Source: Grimontia marina
Lineage (GTDB): Bacteria; Pseudomonadota; Gammaproteobacteria; Enterobacterales; Vibrionaceae
Length of the DNA stretch: 64,000 nucleotides
Assembly (NCBI RefSeq): GCF_900060185.1
Contig: NZ_FIZY01000028.1
Location: 1 to 64,000 of the forward strand
Direction: 5' to 3'
The translations under genes were made by a program, and so were the position numbers. This document shows positions 1 to 8,318 of this stretch, piece by piece; the first letter of the stretch is position 1; every line of letters starts with the position of its first letter. The notes below the pieces were generated by a model. It was not told the DNA's origin. It worked only from the letters and a program-made list of their open reading frames with translations, and made no database searches.

Positions 1-634
1 TGCAGTTCTGTCCCGGTGTGACCACTTTTTTCTGCTGGCCTTTTACCGTCCAGTCAGCCCCAATTTTGGGGTTAAGGTCGATATCAACTTCGTCTTCATA
101 AAACACCGGATGGTCAACACTGCATTTGTCCAGCGCCTCACTTATCTGAGCGAGCTTTTCTTCCTTGTCAGGGTCTCGAATATTGAGGGTAGGTGCCGCC
201 CTACGCCAGACGATCCCGATTTTCGGTAACCAACGCCTGACCGTAGAAGCCGCCACTGTACTTTGGAATACATCATTGAGCTGCATCGTTAAAAGCTCTG
301 TACTCCAGCGGCTTCGCTGATAACCGAAATCCTGCGGGGAAAACTGAACCAGAATAGTCAGCATCGCACACATTTCGCTAACGGGAAGCGTTGGCGGTCT
401 GCCAACAGGCAAAGCGTGCAGGGCATCCATACCACCTTGAGTAAACCAGTCAATCCACCTACCCACTGAGGAGCGGGCTGCACTGATAATACGGCAGACA
501 TCGACAATCGTTTTGCCTTCGTGGAGTTGCATGAGAGCAATAAGTCTGCGGGCATAATCCTTGTCCTTGGTAGTCTGTATCGCTTTTTTCATCCTACGAC
601 GTTCGCCACGAGGTATCGGTGCTATGATGGCCAT
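1..634 (-). CDS. IS630-family transposase, partial (C-terminus beyond window)
   Basis: Translating the minus strand from ATG at 634 gives a frame that stays open for 211 codons to the window edge. The N-terminal part has helix-turn-helix-type segments (ARRLIALMQLHEGKTIVDV and a following SSVGRWIDWF). Near the edge is the acidic DDE motif region VFYEDEVDIDLNPKIG, then DWTVKGQQK, as in IS630/Tc1-like transposases that cut and paste into TA dinucleotides. AAAGGAC lies just upstream of the start. The last catalytic acidic residues are outside the window. Its 5' side abuts a decapitated nuclease gene, so this copy probably caused that damage. Confidence 0.85.
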   Translation of the reverse strand, partial: MAIIAPIPRGERRRMKKAIQTTKDKDYARRLIALMQLHEGKTIVDVCRIISAARSSVGRWIDWFTQGGMDALHALPVGRPPTLPVSEMCAMLTILVQFSPQDFGYQRSRWSTELLTMQLNDVFQSTVAASTVRRWLPKIGIVWRRAAPTLNIRDPDKEEKLAQISEALDKCSVDHPVFYEDEVDIDLNPKIGADWTVKGQQKKVVTPGQNC

Positions 635-720
635 CACTCAGTCCTTTTGTCGGTATGTTTCGGTTTGGCGATTGATCAGATCGCACAAAGCGGACTGAGT
701 TTCTCTTATCTTTGAGATCT
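1..720 (-). mobile_element. IS630-type insertion sequence, partial; right boundary approximate
   Basis: The transposase reading frame identifies the element. Its right end lies somewhere between the transposase start (634) and the first codons that match the OLD nuclease family (about 720). I could not define the terminal inverted repeat because the other end is outside the window. Several TA dinucleotides, the usual IS630 target, occur at 719-730. Part of 640-711 may be flanking debris rather than IS, because 681-694 repeats a 14-mer from inside the neighbouring nuclease gene. Confidence 0.65.
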
Positions 721-2256
721 ACTATTAGGAACAGCTATTTAGATGCCCTTTCCCTTTGCCTGCCTTCTTCTGGCGAACAATACGAATTCATTCGCTCTGA
801 TTTCCATATCGACTACACATTAGGCAATGCCCAAACCAACCAAATCCAAATTATTTTCCGTTGGATTGAGTCCTTCTCTGGTGAACATAGAGCAAGGCGC
901 TATCGCCAATTCAATGAGGTTTGGAATGGCTGTGACGACAATGGGCTGCGCCGATTAGATTTCCATATCAATGCGCTCCACGTTGATGGGAAGATCACGG
1001 TAACGCGTGACTTTCTTGGTCAAGACGGTGCCATTATTGAAACATTAAATAGTGAAAGCTTAGCGCGTAAACTTATTCTCTTACACCCTATCGTTCGCAT
1101 TCAGGATGCGCGTCGTCTACGAGACAACGATCTGGATCTAAATGGTAACAAAACGCGTCTGGAAAAGCGGCTGGAAAACACAGTCAAGCGACTTCAGCAA
1201 AAGCCTGGTCATGTTAACAAAGGGGAAGTCCGTAGTGGCTTGAAAGCTATGCGTACCCTTCTCGACCACTATTTTGCGTTTGACAGTCACAACCGTTCTC
1301 CGGCGGAAATCGAACCTTCCAGGCACCTGAATATGCGCGCCAACTACGTTCATCCCTTGGAGTTGGTTGCAAATAATACGTCAAACCATAGTCGTCTCTT
1401 GTTGATGGGCTTGTTGAGTACCTTTGTTCGTGCCCGCGGCCCAAAGCAACTGAAAGCCAATGCACGACCCATTGTGATCTTCGAAGATCCGGAAAGCCGC
1501 CTACATCCAACCTTACTCAATCAGGCATGGCGCCTTATCAGTATTATGCCCATGCAGAAAATTCTGACGACCAATAGCGGGGATTTACTCTCAGCAGTAC
1601 CGCTAGCCAGTATCCGTCGCTTAGAGCGTGGTGCAACACTTACAGAATCTCACCAAGTGCCACCAAAAAGTTTAAGTAAAGACGAAGAGCGCAGAGTATC
1701 GTTTCATGTAAGGTTCCATCGTCCAAGTGCCCTTTTCGCACGTTGTTGGCTGCTGGTAGAAGGCGAAACAGAAGTCTGGTTATTCAATGAGATGGCACGT
1801 ATTCAGGGTTACGATCTGGCAGCGGAAGGCGTACAACTGATCGAATTCGCACAAAGCGGATTGAAGCCTCTTATTAAGCTCGCAATTGCTTTAGGTATTG
1901 AATGGCATGTCATCGCAGATGGCGACATGGCAGGCCAGAAATACGCACATACTGCTCGCAGTAAACTAGATGGAGAGAAAGAGAAACATCGCCTTACCCT
2001 GCTGCCTGACAGAGACATTGAGCATTATCTGTTTAGCCACGGGTATGAGCCGCTGTTTCGGGAGATGGCAAAGGCTGAAGGCGATACCCACATCGCCCCT
2101 AAGAAAATTATTGCGCGTGCACTAAAAAAGTACGCGAAACCTGATGCCGCCCTAGCCATCATTGAGTACACAGAACAACATTTAGAAGATGATATACCGC
2201 TGTTACTGAGGTGGGTTGTCCAACGGGTAGTCAGTATGGCACGAGGCGCCGGTTAG
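676..2256 (+). pseudogene. OLD-family ATP-dependent endonuclease (YbjD-like), 5'-truncated
   Basis: The frame is open from 676, but the only start candidate is TTG at 712. From NSYLDALSLCL onward the protein matches the region that directly follows Walker A in YbjD-type class 2 OLD nucleases. The first roughly 35 residues, including the P-loop, are missing. Retained parts are a Walker B-like segment (VIFEDPESRLHP), TTNSGDLL, and a TOPRIM domain with LVEGETE and DGDMAG, then PDRDIEHYLF. The family uses ATPase plus TOPRIM nuclease activity on DNA. Without Walker A the product should not bind ATP. The gene overlaps the DUF3833 gene tail to tail by 4 bases. No helicase partner of a Gabija type is visible. 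Confidence 0.8.
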
Positions 2257-2777
2257 TCTTGCTTCTCAAAGAATATCGATATCCTACCGACCTCCACGCC
2301 GAATTTTTTCATCGAAGTTAGGTTAAAGGCGCGTTTTTCATCCTGACGGTAAAGCCAGTCATCAAGTGTCAGTACATAAGTACTGTCGCCGACTTCTACG
2401 CTGAGATCGTAAATCCAGTTGAGGGCATTGCCTGACTCACTTCCTTTCGCAGTGCCTACAACATCACCCGCTGTCCCCTCGTAACTGCCATCTCCGAGTC
2501 GGGTGATAGTCCAGATGCGCTTCTGTTTTTCACCATCATCGAAAATAAAGTCTTCGTCCAAGGTAATCCGGTCTCCTTCTACCGTACCAATAATGCTCAC
2601 CTCAAAACGTCGGGTTTGCTTTCCTTTGTAATCCTGTACCATCCCCCACGCGAGAGTTTTCCCGTCAAAGTACTGAAAAAGATTAAACTTGGGGCTGGTT
2701 GCTTTGTAATCTTCCAAAGAAGCAGAACAGCCAATCAATGCGGTGATCAATGCGAATACTGTGATGAGTTTTTTCAC
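2253..2777 (-). CDS. DUF3833 lipoprotein
   Basis: 174 residues with a lipoprotein signal (MKKLITVFALITALIGC, lipobox LIGC), so the mature protein should be lipid-anchored, probably facing the periplasm. The body (YFDGKTLAWGMVQDYKG, then a beta-rich region with DGSYEGTAGDVVG) matches the DUF3833 family, whose function is unknown. The start overlaps the stop of the chalcone-isomerase-like gene by ATGA, which indicates translational coupling. It is the last gene of the photolyase/cfa operon. DUF3833 proteins commonly sit beside cfa-like and DUF2878 genes, so a role in lipid or envelope modification is an inference. Confidence 0.8.
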   Translation of the reverse strand: MKKLITVFALITALIGCSASLEDYKATSPKFNLFQYFDGKTLAWGMVQDYKGKQTRRFEVSIIGTVEGDRITLDEDFIFDDGEKQKRIWTITRLGDGSYEGTAGDVVGTAKGSESGNALNWIYDLSVEVGDSTYVLTLDDWLYRQDEKRAFNLTSMKKFGVEVGRISIFFEKQD

Positions 2778-3370
2778 TCAGCATTTCCTCCAATGAGAGC
2801 AAGACGTAGAGATGGGTAAGCCGTCGCAGGCGAGAGCCAAATTGCCGAGAAAGCATTGGCAATATCCGAGGTGTTTAGCGTTCCAGAAGCCGATGCTTTT
2901 CCATTTCTTGGCTGATAGAAAAATTGCCCTTTGTCTTCTGACAAGACATAAATCAGCCTGTCACCTTCTTTCACATCCGGCCAGACATTCTGCATTTGCG
3001 GCAGCCAACCTTTAATTTGCTGGTTACTGAAGCCAAGGTGTTCCCATTGTTCGACAGTCGCATCAAGTAAATCGTCTGCGTCGATATCGCGGCTGTATGT
3101 GATCACCAGAGCAAGCGGCTCTCCTGTGGCGGGGACAAACGCTCCACTCGGGGTGCGCAATTCGCTGTCGTAAATTTTCCAGAAGCCCCAGGAAAGAGAA
3201 GCCGAACCAACAGATTTCCACCATACCCAATCGTCAGTTGATGCTTGTGTTTTAGGACTGGCATTGAGAGTCGTTGACAATGAGAAAGCGAGAAAGAGCG
3301 TTAAAAGTAATCCCGCTAGTCTTTTTCCGCCAAAGACTTTTCCGTCATAGAAAGATGTGGTTTTATACAT
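2774..3370 (-). CDS. Chalcone isomerase-like periplasmic protein
   Basis: 198 residues with an N-terminal hydrophobic signal segment (about residues 17-37) and a mature part with a chalcone-isomerase-like fold signature: LSWGFWKIYDSELRTPSG, ALVITYSRDIDADDLLDATVEQWEHLG, then YVLSEDKGQFFYQPRNG. Bacterial members of this fold are usually not flavonoid enzymes and are thought to bind fatty-acid-like ligands. The start has a strong GGGGGA site and lies 55 bases inside the 3' end of the DUF2878 gene. It is part of the photolyase/cfa operon. The function is not established. Confidence 0.78.
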   Translation of the reverse strand: MYKTTSFYDGKVFGGKRLAGLLLTLFLAFSLSTTLNASPKTQASTDDWVWWKSVGSASLSWGFWKIYDSELRTPSGAFVPATGEPLALVITYSRDIDADDLLDATVEQWEHLGFSNQQIKGWLPQMQNVWPDVKEGDRLIYVLSEDKGQFFYQPRNGKASASGTLNTSDIANAFSAIWLSPATAYPSLRLALIGGNAE

Positions 3371-3852
3371 GCTTCCCCCTTCCGTGAAAGACGCTTCAAA
3401 ATGACCAGAAACACTGTGCTATAGATAAACCAAGCAGCAGCAAGCACAAGTGCTGTGCTGGTAGGCGACATCGAGAACTCTACCGCTCCAAGACGCGCTC
3501 CGCCGAGATAACTCCCCGCGCCGCCGACTGCGCCTGTAGCCACCAAAAGCCAAAATGGCTTTGTAATTAGCCAATCTCGAACAAGCCATATGTAGGTACC
3601 AAAGCCTGCCCAGAGAAACCCAAGCCAAAGCGGCATAAAGGACGTCTCGAATTTTAAGATTTGTAGATGGATGAGTACGGTATCGCCCGCTATACCGATC
3701 AGTGTGAACAGTGGCACTGCGAAAAGCACACCACGATCGAGCAATACTGCGCCGATGAGAGCTAATACAAGAAAAGGAAGCATGCTGTTCTGGCCCAACA
3801 CCGCGGCAAACCAGAAAGCATTGAACGTCAAAGATATCAGAACTATTCGCAT
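3316..3852 (-). CDS. DUF2878 integral membrane protein
   Basis: 178 residues, almost entirely hydrophobic, with about five or six predicted membrane helices (FNAFWFAAVLG, LPFLVLALIGAVLL, FMPLWLGFLWAGFGTYIWL, LLVATGAVGGAGSYLGGARLG, TALVLAAAWFIYSTVFLVIL). It belongs to DUF2878, an inner-membrane family of unknown function. It lies 24 bases downstream of cfa and overlaps the next gene by 55 bases. Conserved pairing with a Cfa-like methyltransferase and a FAD oxidoreductase makes it a candidate partner in acyl-chain modification, which is inference. Confidence 0.78.
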   Translation of the reverse strand: MRIVLISLTFNAFWFAAVLGQNSMLPFLVLALIGAVLLDRGVLFAVPLFTLIGIAGDTVLIHLQILKFETSFMPLWLGFLWAGFGTYIWLVRDWLITKPFWLLVATGAVGGAGSYLGGARLGAVEFSMSPTSTALVLAAAWFIYSTVFLVILKRLSRKGEACIKPHLSMTEKSLAEKD

Positions 3853-3876
3853 ACTTCCTCCTAACCCACAGTGGCT

Positions 3877-5115
3877 TTATTCTCGCCAGTCCGGGCGGCT
3901 TAGCACTAACTGAACCGTACTGATGGTACGCTCGCGGAAGCCACCTTCGCAGTAACAGAAATAGTAGCGCCACAAACGTGAGAAACGCTCGTCGTAACCC
4001 AGCTCTGCCAGTTCTTTTAAGTTTTCATTAAAGCGTTGATGCCAATCTTCCAACGTTCTAGCGTAATCAAGACCAATGTCTTTAAGGTCGCGAACAACCA
4101 AGTCAGTTTTAACAGTGAACCGGTCCAGAAGGACACTGACCGAAGGAAGGAAACCACCTGGGAAAATGTGTTTTTGAATGAAATCCACGTTACTGCTGTA
4201 GTACTCGTATCGCTGGTCGGCGATCGTTATCGCCTGCAAGGCCATCAAGCCATTTGGCTTCAAGAGAGATTCACACTTCTGGATGTATGTGGTCAGAAAT
4301 TGCTTACCAACAGCTTCGACCATTTCAATCGAGACGAGCTTGTCATATTGTCCTTCAAGATCACGGTAGTCTTTCTTCAATAAGGTGACCTTGTCGTTTA
4401 AGCCTTCTCGTTCAACTCGACTCTTAGCCCACTCGTACTGTTCATCGGAGATTGTCGTCGTCGTTACACGACACCCATAATGCTTAGCCGCATGGATCGC
4501 CATACCTCCCCAGCCCGTGCCGATCTCTATGAGATGGTCCGATGGAGTCAGCTTTAGCTGGCGACACAACCGATCCATTTTGATGAACTGGGCCCGTTCA
4601 AGGTTATCAGTGTCGTTTTCGTAAATACCGCTTGAATAAAGCATTTCCTGATCGAGGAAGCGTTCATAGAGATCATTACCAAGGTCATAGTGCGCGGAAA
4701 TATTTGATCGCGAGTTCTCTTTGGTATTGCGGTTTTTCCAGTGGGCTATTCTAGTGGCGATATTGGCAATCCAACCCACTTTGTTTTCTAGGCGATCTAA
4801 CGCTGGCAGATTACGACACACTGCGCGAATCACCGCCGTCAAATCGGGCGAATCCCACCATCCATCAATGTATGCTTCTGCAGCACCAATGCTACCGCCT
4901 GTCAGCACGCGCCGGTAGAAACCGGGATGACGAACAATGACCTCAGCATGGAGATCAGCATTGGGATCGCCCAGATTTTTTGTTTGCCCATCGTAATCGA
5001 CTAAGGTTAGTGAAGCCCCATCTAGGTGGCCAAGCGTGGAAACCAACATACTTCTCGCGAAGGTGTCCTTCTTCGTGGCTGGCCAGGCTGATGTTTCGAT
5101 ATTGCTTGAATACAT
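3877..5115 (-). CDS. cfa: Cyclopropane-fatty-acid synthase family methyltransferase
   Basis: 412 residues. ISAHYDLGNDLY (139-150) and the SAM-binding loop EIGTGWGG (197-204) are typical of the Cfa/CMAS family, which transfers methylene or methyl from S-adenosylmethionine to unsaturated acyl chains of membrane phospholipids. YYFCYCEGGFRER near residue 385 carries the conserved C-terminal Cys and Glu. It sits in an operon with an FAD oxidoreductase, DUF1365 and a photolyase. This arrangement is closer to the Rhodobacter singlet-oxygen regulon paralogue (a methyltransferase for furan fatty acids) than to the housekeeping E. coli cfa, so the product may be a methylated rather than cyclopropanated chain. 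Confidence 0.88.
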   Translation of the reverse strand: MYSSNIETSAWPATKKDTFARSMLVSTLGHLDGASLTLVDYDGQTKNLGDPNADLHAEVIVRHPGFYRRVLTGGSIGAAEAYIDGWWDSPDLTAVIRAVCRNLPALDRLENKVGWIANIATRIAHWKNRNTKENSRSNISAHYDLGNDLYERFLDQEMLYSSGIYENDTDNLERAQFIKMDRLCRQLKLTPSDHLIEIGTGWGGMAIHAAKHYGCRVTTTTISDEQYEWAKSRVEREGLNDKVTLLKKDYRDLEGQYDKLVSIEMVEAVGKQFLTTYIQKCESLLKPNGLMALQAITIADQRYEYYSSNVDFIQKHIFPGGFLPSVSVLLDRFTVKTDLVVRDLKDIGLDYARTLEDWHQRFNENLKELAELGYDERFSRLWRYYFCYCEGGFRERTISTVQLVLSRPDWRE

Positions 5116-5117
5116 AA

Positions 5118-5855
5118 TTACTCCTTTGCCTGCGCAGGATGACCGTAAAATGGCGCGCCTTTTATCCAGAGTTTTAGCGCTTGCCAGTAAATAGAAAACA
5201 CGACTTTCACCGTCATGACGGGAGTTCGTGCAATAAGCTTGATGAGCTCAGACGACGTAAACGGGTTCCTTTTCATCGCGAGCGTTGCGTCGAATTCCCT
5301 GTTTTCACGATGAGTTTCCAAATGTACGAACGCTGTCTTGTCGACAGGACGTAATTTCCATACATACGTTTGCTCTATGGGATTAAAGGGCGAGACATGA
5401 AATGCTTTACTGTTCTCCCAGTGCTTTCCCGCTGGGATTGCATAGTAATGTCGCTGATTCCAGGGCGTGTTGCTAACCTCAGCAAGCAAATAGACCCACT
5501 GCCCCTCATCATCGTAAAGGTAATAGAAATTCACCGGGCTGAAGTAGAGGCCAAAATAACGGAGGTGGCAAAGAGCCAACACCTTACCGTTGTAGCGTTT
5601 TCCAGTCAGTGCAAAGACCTTCTCCTGAACCGATTTTTTGGTATCTTCATGCCCTTCCATGTAGTCAGGTCGGTGAAAAGCAGCCATTCCCCACTTTTTA
5701 GTCGTGAATCCCCTCACCGACTCGGCCAGTTCCTCGACTTCATCTAAATCGATGAGCGGCATAAACATCGGGTAAGAGAACGCATGTTCCACTGGCGTAA
5801 AGCGACGATGACGGACACTCCCGACAAATAAGCCACTCAGTGAATCGCTGTTCAT
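5118..5855 (-). CDS. DUF1365 family protein
   Basis: 245 residues. LFVGSVRHRRFTPVEHAFSYPMFMPLIDLDE at the N-terminus and the central LCHLRYFGLYFSPVNFYYLYD, PWNQRHYYAIP and HVSPFNPIEQTYVW are hallmarks of DUF1365, a cytoplasmic family of unknown activity that almost always lies between an FAD-dependent oxidoreductase and a Cfa-like gene. Here it follows the FAD gene with a 4-base overlap and ends 2 bases before cfa. Coupling to both neighbours suggests action in the same lipid-modification pathway. Confidence 0.88.
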   Translation of the reverse strand: MNSDSLSGLFVGSVRHRRFTPVEHAFSYPMFMPLIDLDEVEELAESVRGFTTKKWGMAAFHRPDYMEGHEDTKKSVQEKVFALTGKRYNGKVLALCHLRYFGLYFSPVNFYYLYDDEGQWVYLLAEVSNTPWNQRHYYAIPAGKHWENSKAFHVSPFNPIEQTYVWKLRPVDKTAFVHLETHRENREFDATLAMKRNPFTSSELIKLIARTPVMTVKVVFSIYWQALKLWIKGAPFYGHPAQAKE

Positions 5856-7144
5856 GACGCTGTCCGAAGTGTCATTAGTTCTACGTTAGAGTTAATTCCC
5901 TCCACCACATCAAGTGCACTTCGGACACCGTCTTCATGGAAACCGTTGTACCAATAAGCGCCACAGAACCAGGTGTTGTTAATGCCCGATATCAGTTCGC
6001 GTTTATTTTGAGCGGCAATACATTTCTGGTCGAATACAGGGTGGGCGTAGACAAACTTTCTTAGAATTTTCGACTCGTCTATGTTCTCGGTTTGGTTAAG
6101 GGTGACGCAAAAGGTTTCAGGCGATTTTATGCCCTGGAGAATATTCATGTTATAGGTCAGTGCAGCAGGGCGTGATTCAAGGCCATCGCTTTTACCAAGG
6201 TGGTAGTTCCAACTCGCCCACGCGGCTTTTCGCTTTGGAAGCAGTGTCTCATCAGTATGCAGAACAACATCATTGTCTTGATAACTTATATCGCCTAGTA
6301 CCTCGATTTCATTTTTAGACGGGTCTGCTAAGAGTGCCAATGCTTGATCACTGTGACAGGCGAATATGACCTTATCAAAGTATTCATCGCCTTTGTCAGA
6401 TTCCACCACAGCGTGGTCGAAGTAGCGGAAAACCCGATTGACGCGCGCGTTTAAACGGATGCTGTTTTCAAAGGGAGGCACCATCTTTCGCACATACTCA
6501 CGAGAACCGCCGGGCACGACATACCACTGGGGGCGGTTAGCTACTTCAAGCAGGCCGTGATTGGCAAAAAACCGTAAGAAGAATTTCAATGGGAATGCAC
6601 GCATGTCAGACAATGTTGAAGACCAAATTGCTGCCCCCATCGGGAGAATATAATTCTGGCAGAAATAATCGCTGAACTTGCGTCGCGTAAGGAAGTCTCC
6701 CAAAGTTTGCTCTACGAGCGGGTCACCATGGGTAGACACGGCGTACGCTTCTCGCGCCTCTTTATTAAATCGCAAAATTTCAGAGATAAATTTGTAGAAT
6801 TTTGGATTAAGCAAATTTCGCTTTTGCGCAAACAGCGATGTCAGACTGTGTCCATTGTATTCAAGGCCGTTGTCATCGTTATGAACACTGAAGCTCATCT
6901 CAGTTTCTTGCTCACCAATCCCGATATCAGCCATTAGTCGTTGGAAGTTCGGATAGGTACGATCGTTGAACACGATAAATCCGGTATCTATCGCATAGTG
7001 CCCACTGGCAACTTCGACATCAACGGTAGCGGTATGACCACCCACGTAGTCATTGAATTCAAACAACGTGATGTCGTGCTCTTTGTGCAAGTAGTGGGCA
7101 CATGTGAGGCCTGAGATACCCGAGCCGATAATTGCAATTTTCAT
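5852..7144 (-). CDS. FAD-dependent oxidoreductase (amine-oxidase/desaturase type)
   Basis: 430 residues from ATG at 7144 (a second ATG at 7147 is possible). AAGGA lies 7 bases before the chosen start; longer versions extend into the SDR gene and have no family match. MKIAIIGSGISGLTCAHYL contains the dinucleotide-binding GxGxxG, followed by an acidic strand end (FEFNDYVGGHTATV). The C-terminal NNTWFCGAYWYNGFHEDGVRSALD closes the FAD site. The family is found beside DUF1365 and cfa. In Rhodobacter an operon-mate of this kind acts as an acyl-chain desaturase for furan fatty acids; assigning that role here is inference. Confidence 0.85.
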   Translation of the reverse strand: MKIAIIGSGISGLTCAHYLHKEHDITLFEFNDYVGGHTATVDVEVASGHYAIDTGFIVFNDRTYPNFQRLMADIGIGEQETEMSFSVHNDDNGLEYNGHSLTSLFAQKRNLLNPKFYKFISEILRFNKEAREAYAVSTHGDPLVEQTLGDFLTRRKFSDYFCQNYILPMGAAIWSSTLSDMRAFPLKFFLRFFANHGLLEVANRPQWYVVPGGSREYVRKMVPPFENSIRLNARVNRVFRYFDHAVVESDKGDEYFDKVIFACHSDQALALLADPSKNEIEVLGDISYQDNDVVLHTDETLLPKRKAAWASWNYHLGKSDGLESRPAALTYNMNILQGIKSPETFCVTLNQTENIDESKILRKFVYAHPVFDQKCIAAQNKRELISGINNTWFCGAYWYNGFHEDGVRSALDVVEGINSNVELMTLRTAS

Positions 7145-7872
7145 CATGCTTTCCTTGTTATTTTTCTTACCAGCGCCAGTTGCATTGCCATTGGTAGTGA
7201 AGACAAAAACTTTAGGAAACAAGTGAACTTCTTCGGAAAGTGCACTTCGGCTTTCTTTTTCGCCAAGCCATGTCGGATTGATGCGGACGCCTCTTCAGGC
7301 GTTACGAGCATCGGCATAACGAAATCGTTTTTGTCAGTGAGTGGCGTTTTTACAAACCCAGGGGAAATAAGTGACACGGAAATGCCTTTGTGTTCCAAAT
7401 CTACTGAAAGCGAACGAGCTAGGTAGGAGACAGCAGCTTTCGACGCACCATATGCTTCAGCTCTTGGTAAGCCGAGATAAGCTGCGGTAGAACCCATTAG
7501 CGCAAGGTGGTTGCCCTGTTGGAAATTGGCCTGAAGCGCTTCTATACAGTTCAGGACCCCAAAGAGGTTGATGTCGAAAACGCGTTTAAATAACGATACG
7601 TCAATGACGCCGAAGTCGATGTATTCGCAGGTGCCTGCATTTAAGATGATCAGGTCGTAGGATAAGCTGTCGTTTGACAACGCTGCTTTCGTCGCCTCGG
7701 TATTTGTCGCATCGAAACTAAGTACTGTTACGTTGTCACGACCCTCAGCCCAAGTTTGAAGCGCTATCACATTGCGACCACAGGCAGTCACGTCCCAACC
7801 GTCGCCGGCATAGTCCTTTGCCAGTTGCAACCCAATACCCGATGTCGCCCCTGTGATGAGTACACGTTTCAT
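7144..7872 (-). CDS. Short-chain dehydrogenase/reductase
   Basis: 242 residues with the classical SDR plan: TGATSGIG nucleotide-binding motif at residues 7-14, an NAG motif (LILNAGTCEY), Ser in STAAYLG, the catalytic YGASK, and SPGFVKTPLTD. The C-terminus is hydrophobic and basic, so it may touch the membrane. It overlaps the upstream SnoaL gene by 4 bases and abuts the FAD gene, so the three are co-translated. The substrate is unknown. Equivalent SDR genes occur in other photolyase/cfa clusters. Confidence 0.86.
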   Translation of the reverse strand: MKRVLITGATSGIGLQLAKDYAGDGWDVTACGRNVIALQTWAEGRDNVTVLSFDATNTEATKAALSNDSLSYDLIILNAGTCEYIDFGVIDVSLFKRVFDINLFGVLNCIEALQANFQQGNHLALMGSTAAYLGLPRAEAYGASKAAVSYLARSLSVDLEHKGISVSLISPGFVKTPLTDKNDFVMPMLVTPEEASASIRHGLAKKKAEVHFPKKFTCFLKFLSSLPMAMQLALVRKITRKA

Positions 7873-8318
7873 TGGCCAAGTCTCTTCTTGATGATACGAA
7901 CCGCTATGCCCAAGACTGGCAACGCTTCATAAAGCATTTCTCCCAAGTCGAAGTAGTCGCGGTGCAAAATGACGCGACCTTCTTTTAACACCAAACGTGT
8001 ACACCCGTTAACAGCCCTTTCCGCACCACCTTCCAGCTTTGGGTGAGAGAGTGTCATCGTCCAACTAATAAAGGCGACCTCTCCGTTTACAGCGTGATCG
8101 TGAATATCGAAGCGGCAGTCGGTGACATTGGCGTACATGGTTTCAAAGTATCGCGAAAGGTTGTCATATCCTTCAATACGATGTGCAGGGTCCTCAAATA
8201 CGACATCCTCACTGTAAATCTCTTCCAGTGTGCTGAGGTTATCCTTGCGGAGCGAAGTGTAGACAGTGATAAAGCGGTCTAACGCGTCGCTGTGGGATGT
8301 CGTTGCTGCATGTATCAT
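7869..8318 (-). CDS. SnoaL/NTF2-like protein
   Basis: 149 residues. LDRFITVYTSLRKDNLSTLEEIYSEDVVFEDPAHRIEGYDNLSRYFETMY is a typical NTF2-like (SnoaL-like) opening, and the beta-sheet half ends with EGRVILHRDYFDLGEMLYEALP. These small cone-shaped proteins bind or turn over hydrophobic ligands, or act as accessory subunits. It lies between the photolyase gene (4-base overlap) and the SDR gene (4-base overlap). No specific reaction can be read from the sequence. Confidence 0.8.
   Translation of the reverse strand: MIHAATTSHSDALDRFITVYTSLRKDNLSTLEEIYSEDVVFEDPAHRIEGYDNLSRYFETMYANVTDCRFDIHDHAVNGEVAFISWTMTLSHPKLEGGAERAVNGCTRLVLKEGRVILHRDYFDLGEMLYEALPVLGIAVRIIKKRLGQ

Noticed and set aside
521-715. 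Small plus-strand reading frame overlapping the transposase start
   Set aside because: It runs antisense over the transposase gene and matches no family; only its last codons resemble a TOPRIM piece, noted separately.
712-2256. The OLD-family gene as part of a Gabija- or PARIS-like defence system
   Set aside because: No UvrD-like helicase, TOPRIM partner or second defence gene is adjacent; the downstream neighbours are lipid and photolyase genes on the other strand.
7223-7426. Plus-strand frames inside the SDR gene and similar frames elsewhere
   Set aside because: They are antisense to genes with clear family motifs and have no ribosome sites or domain resemblance.
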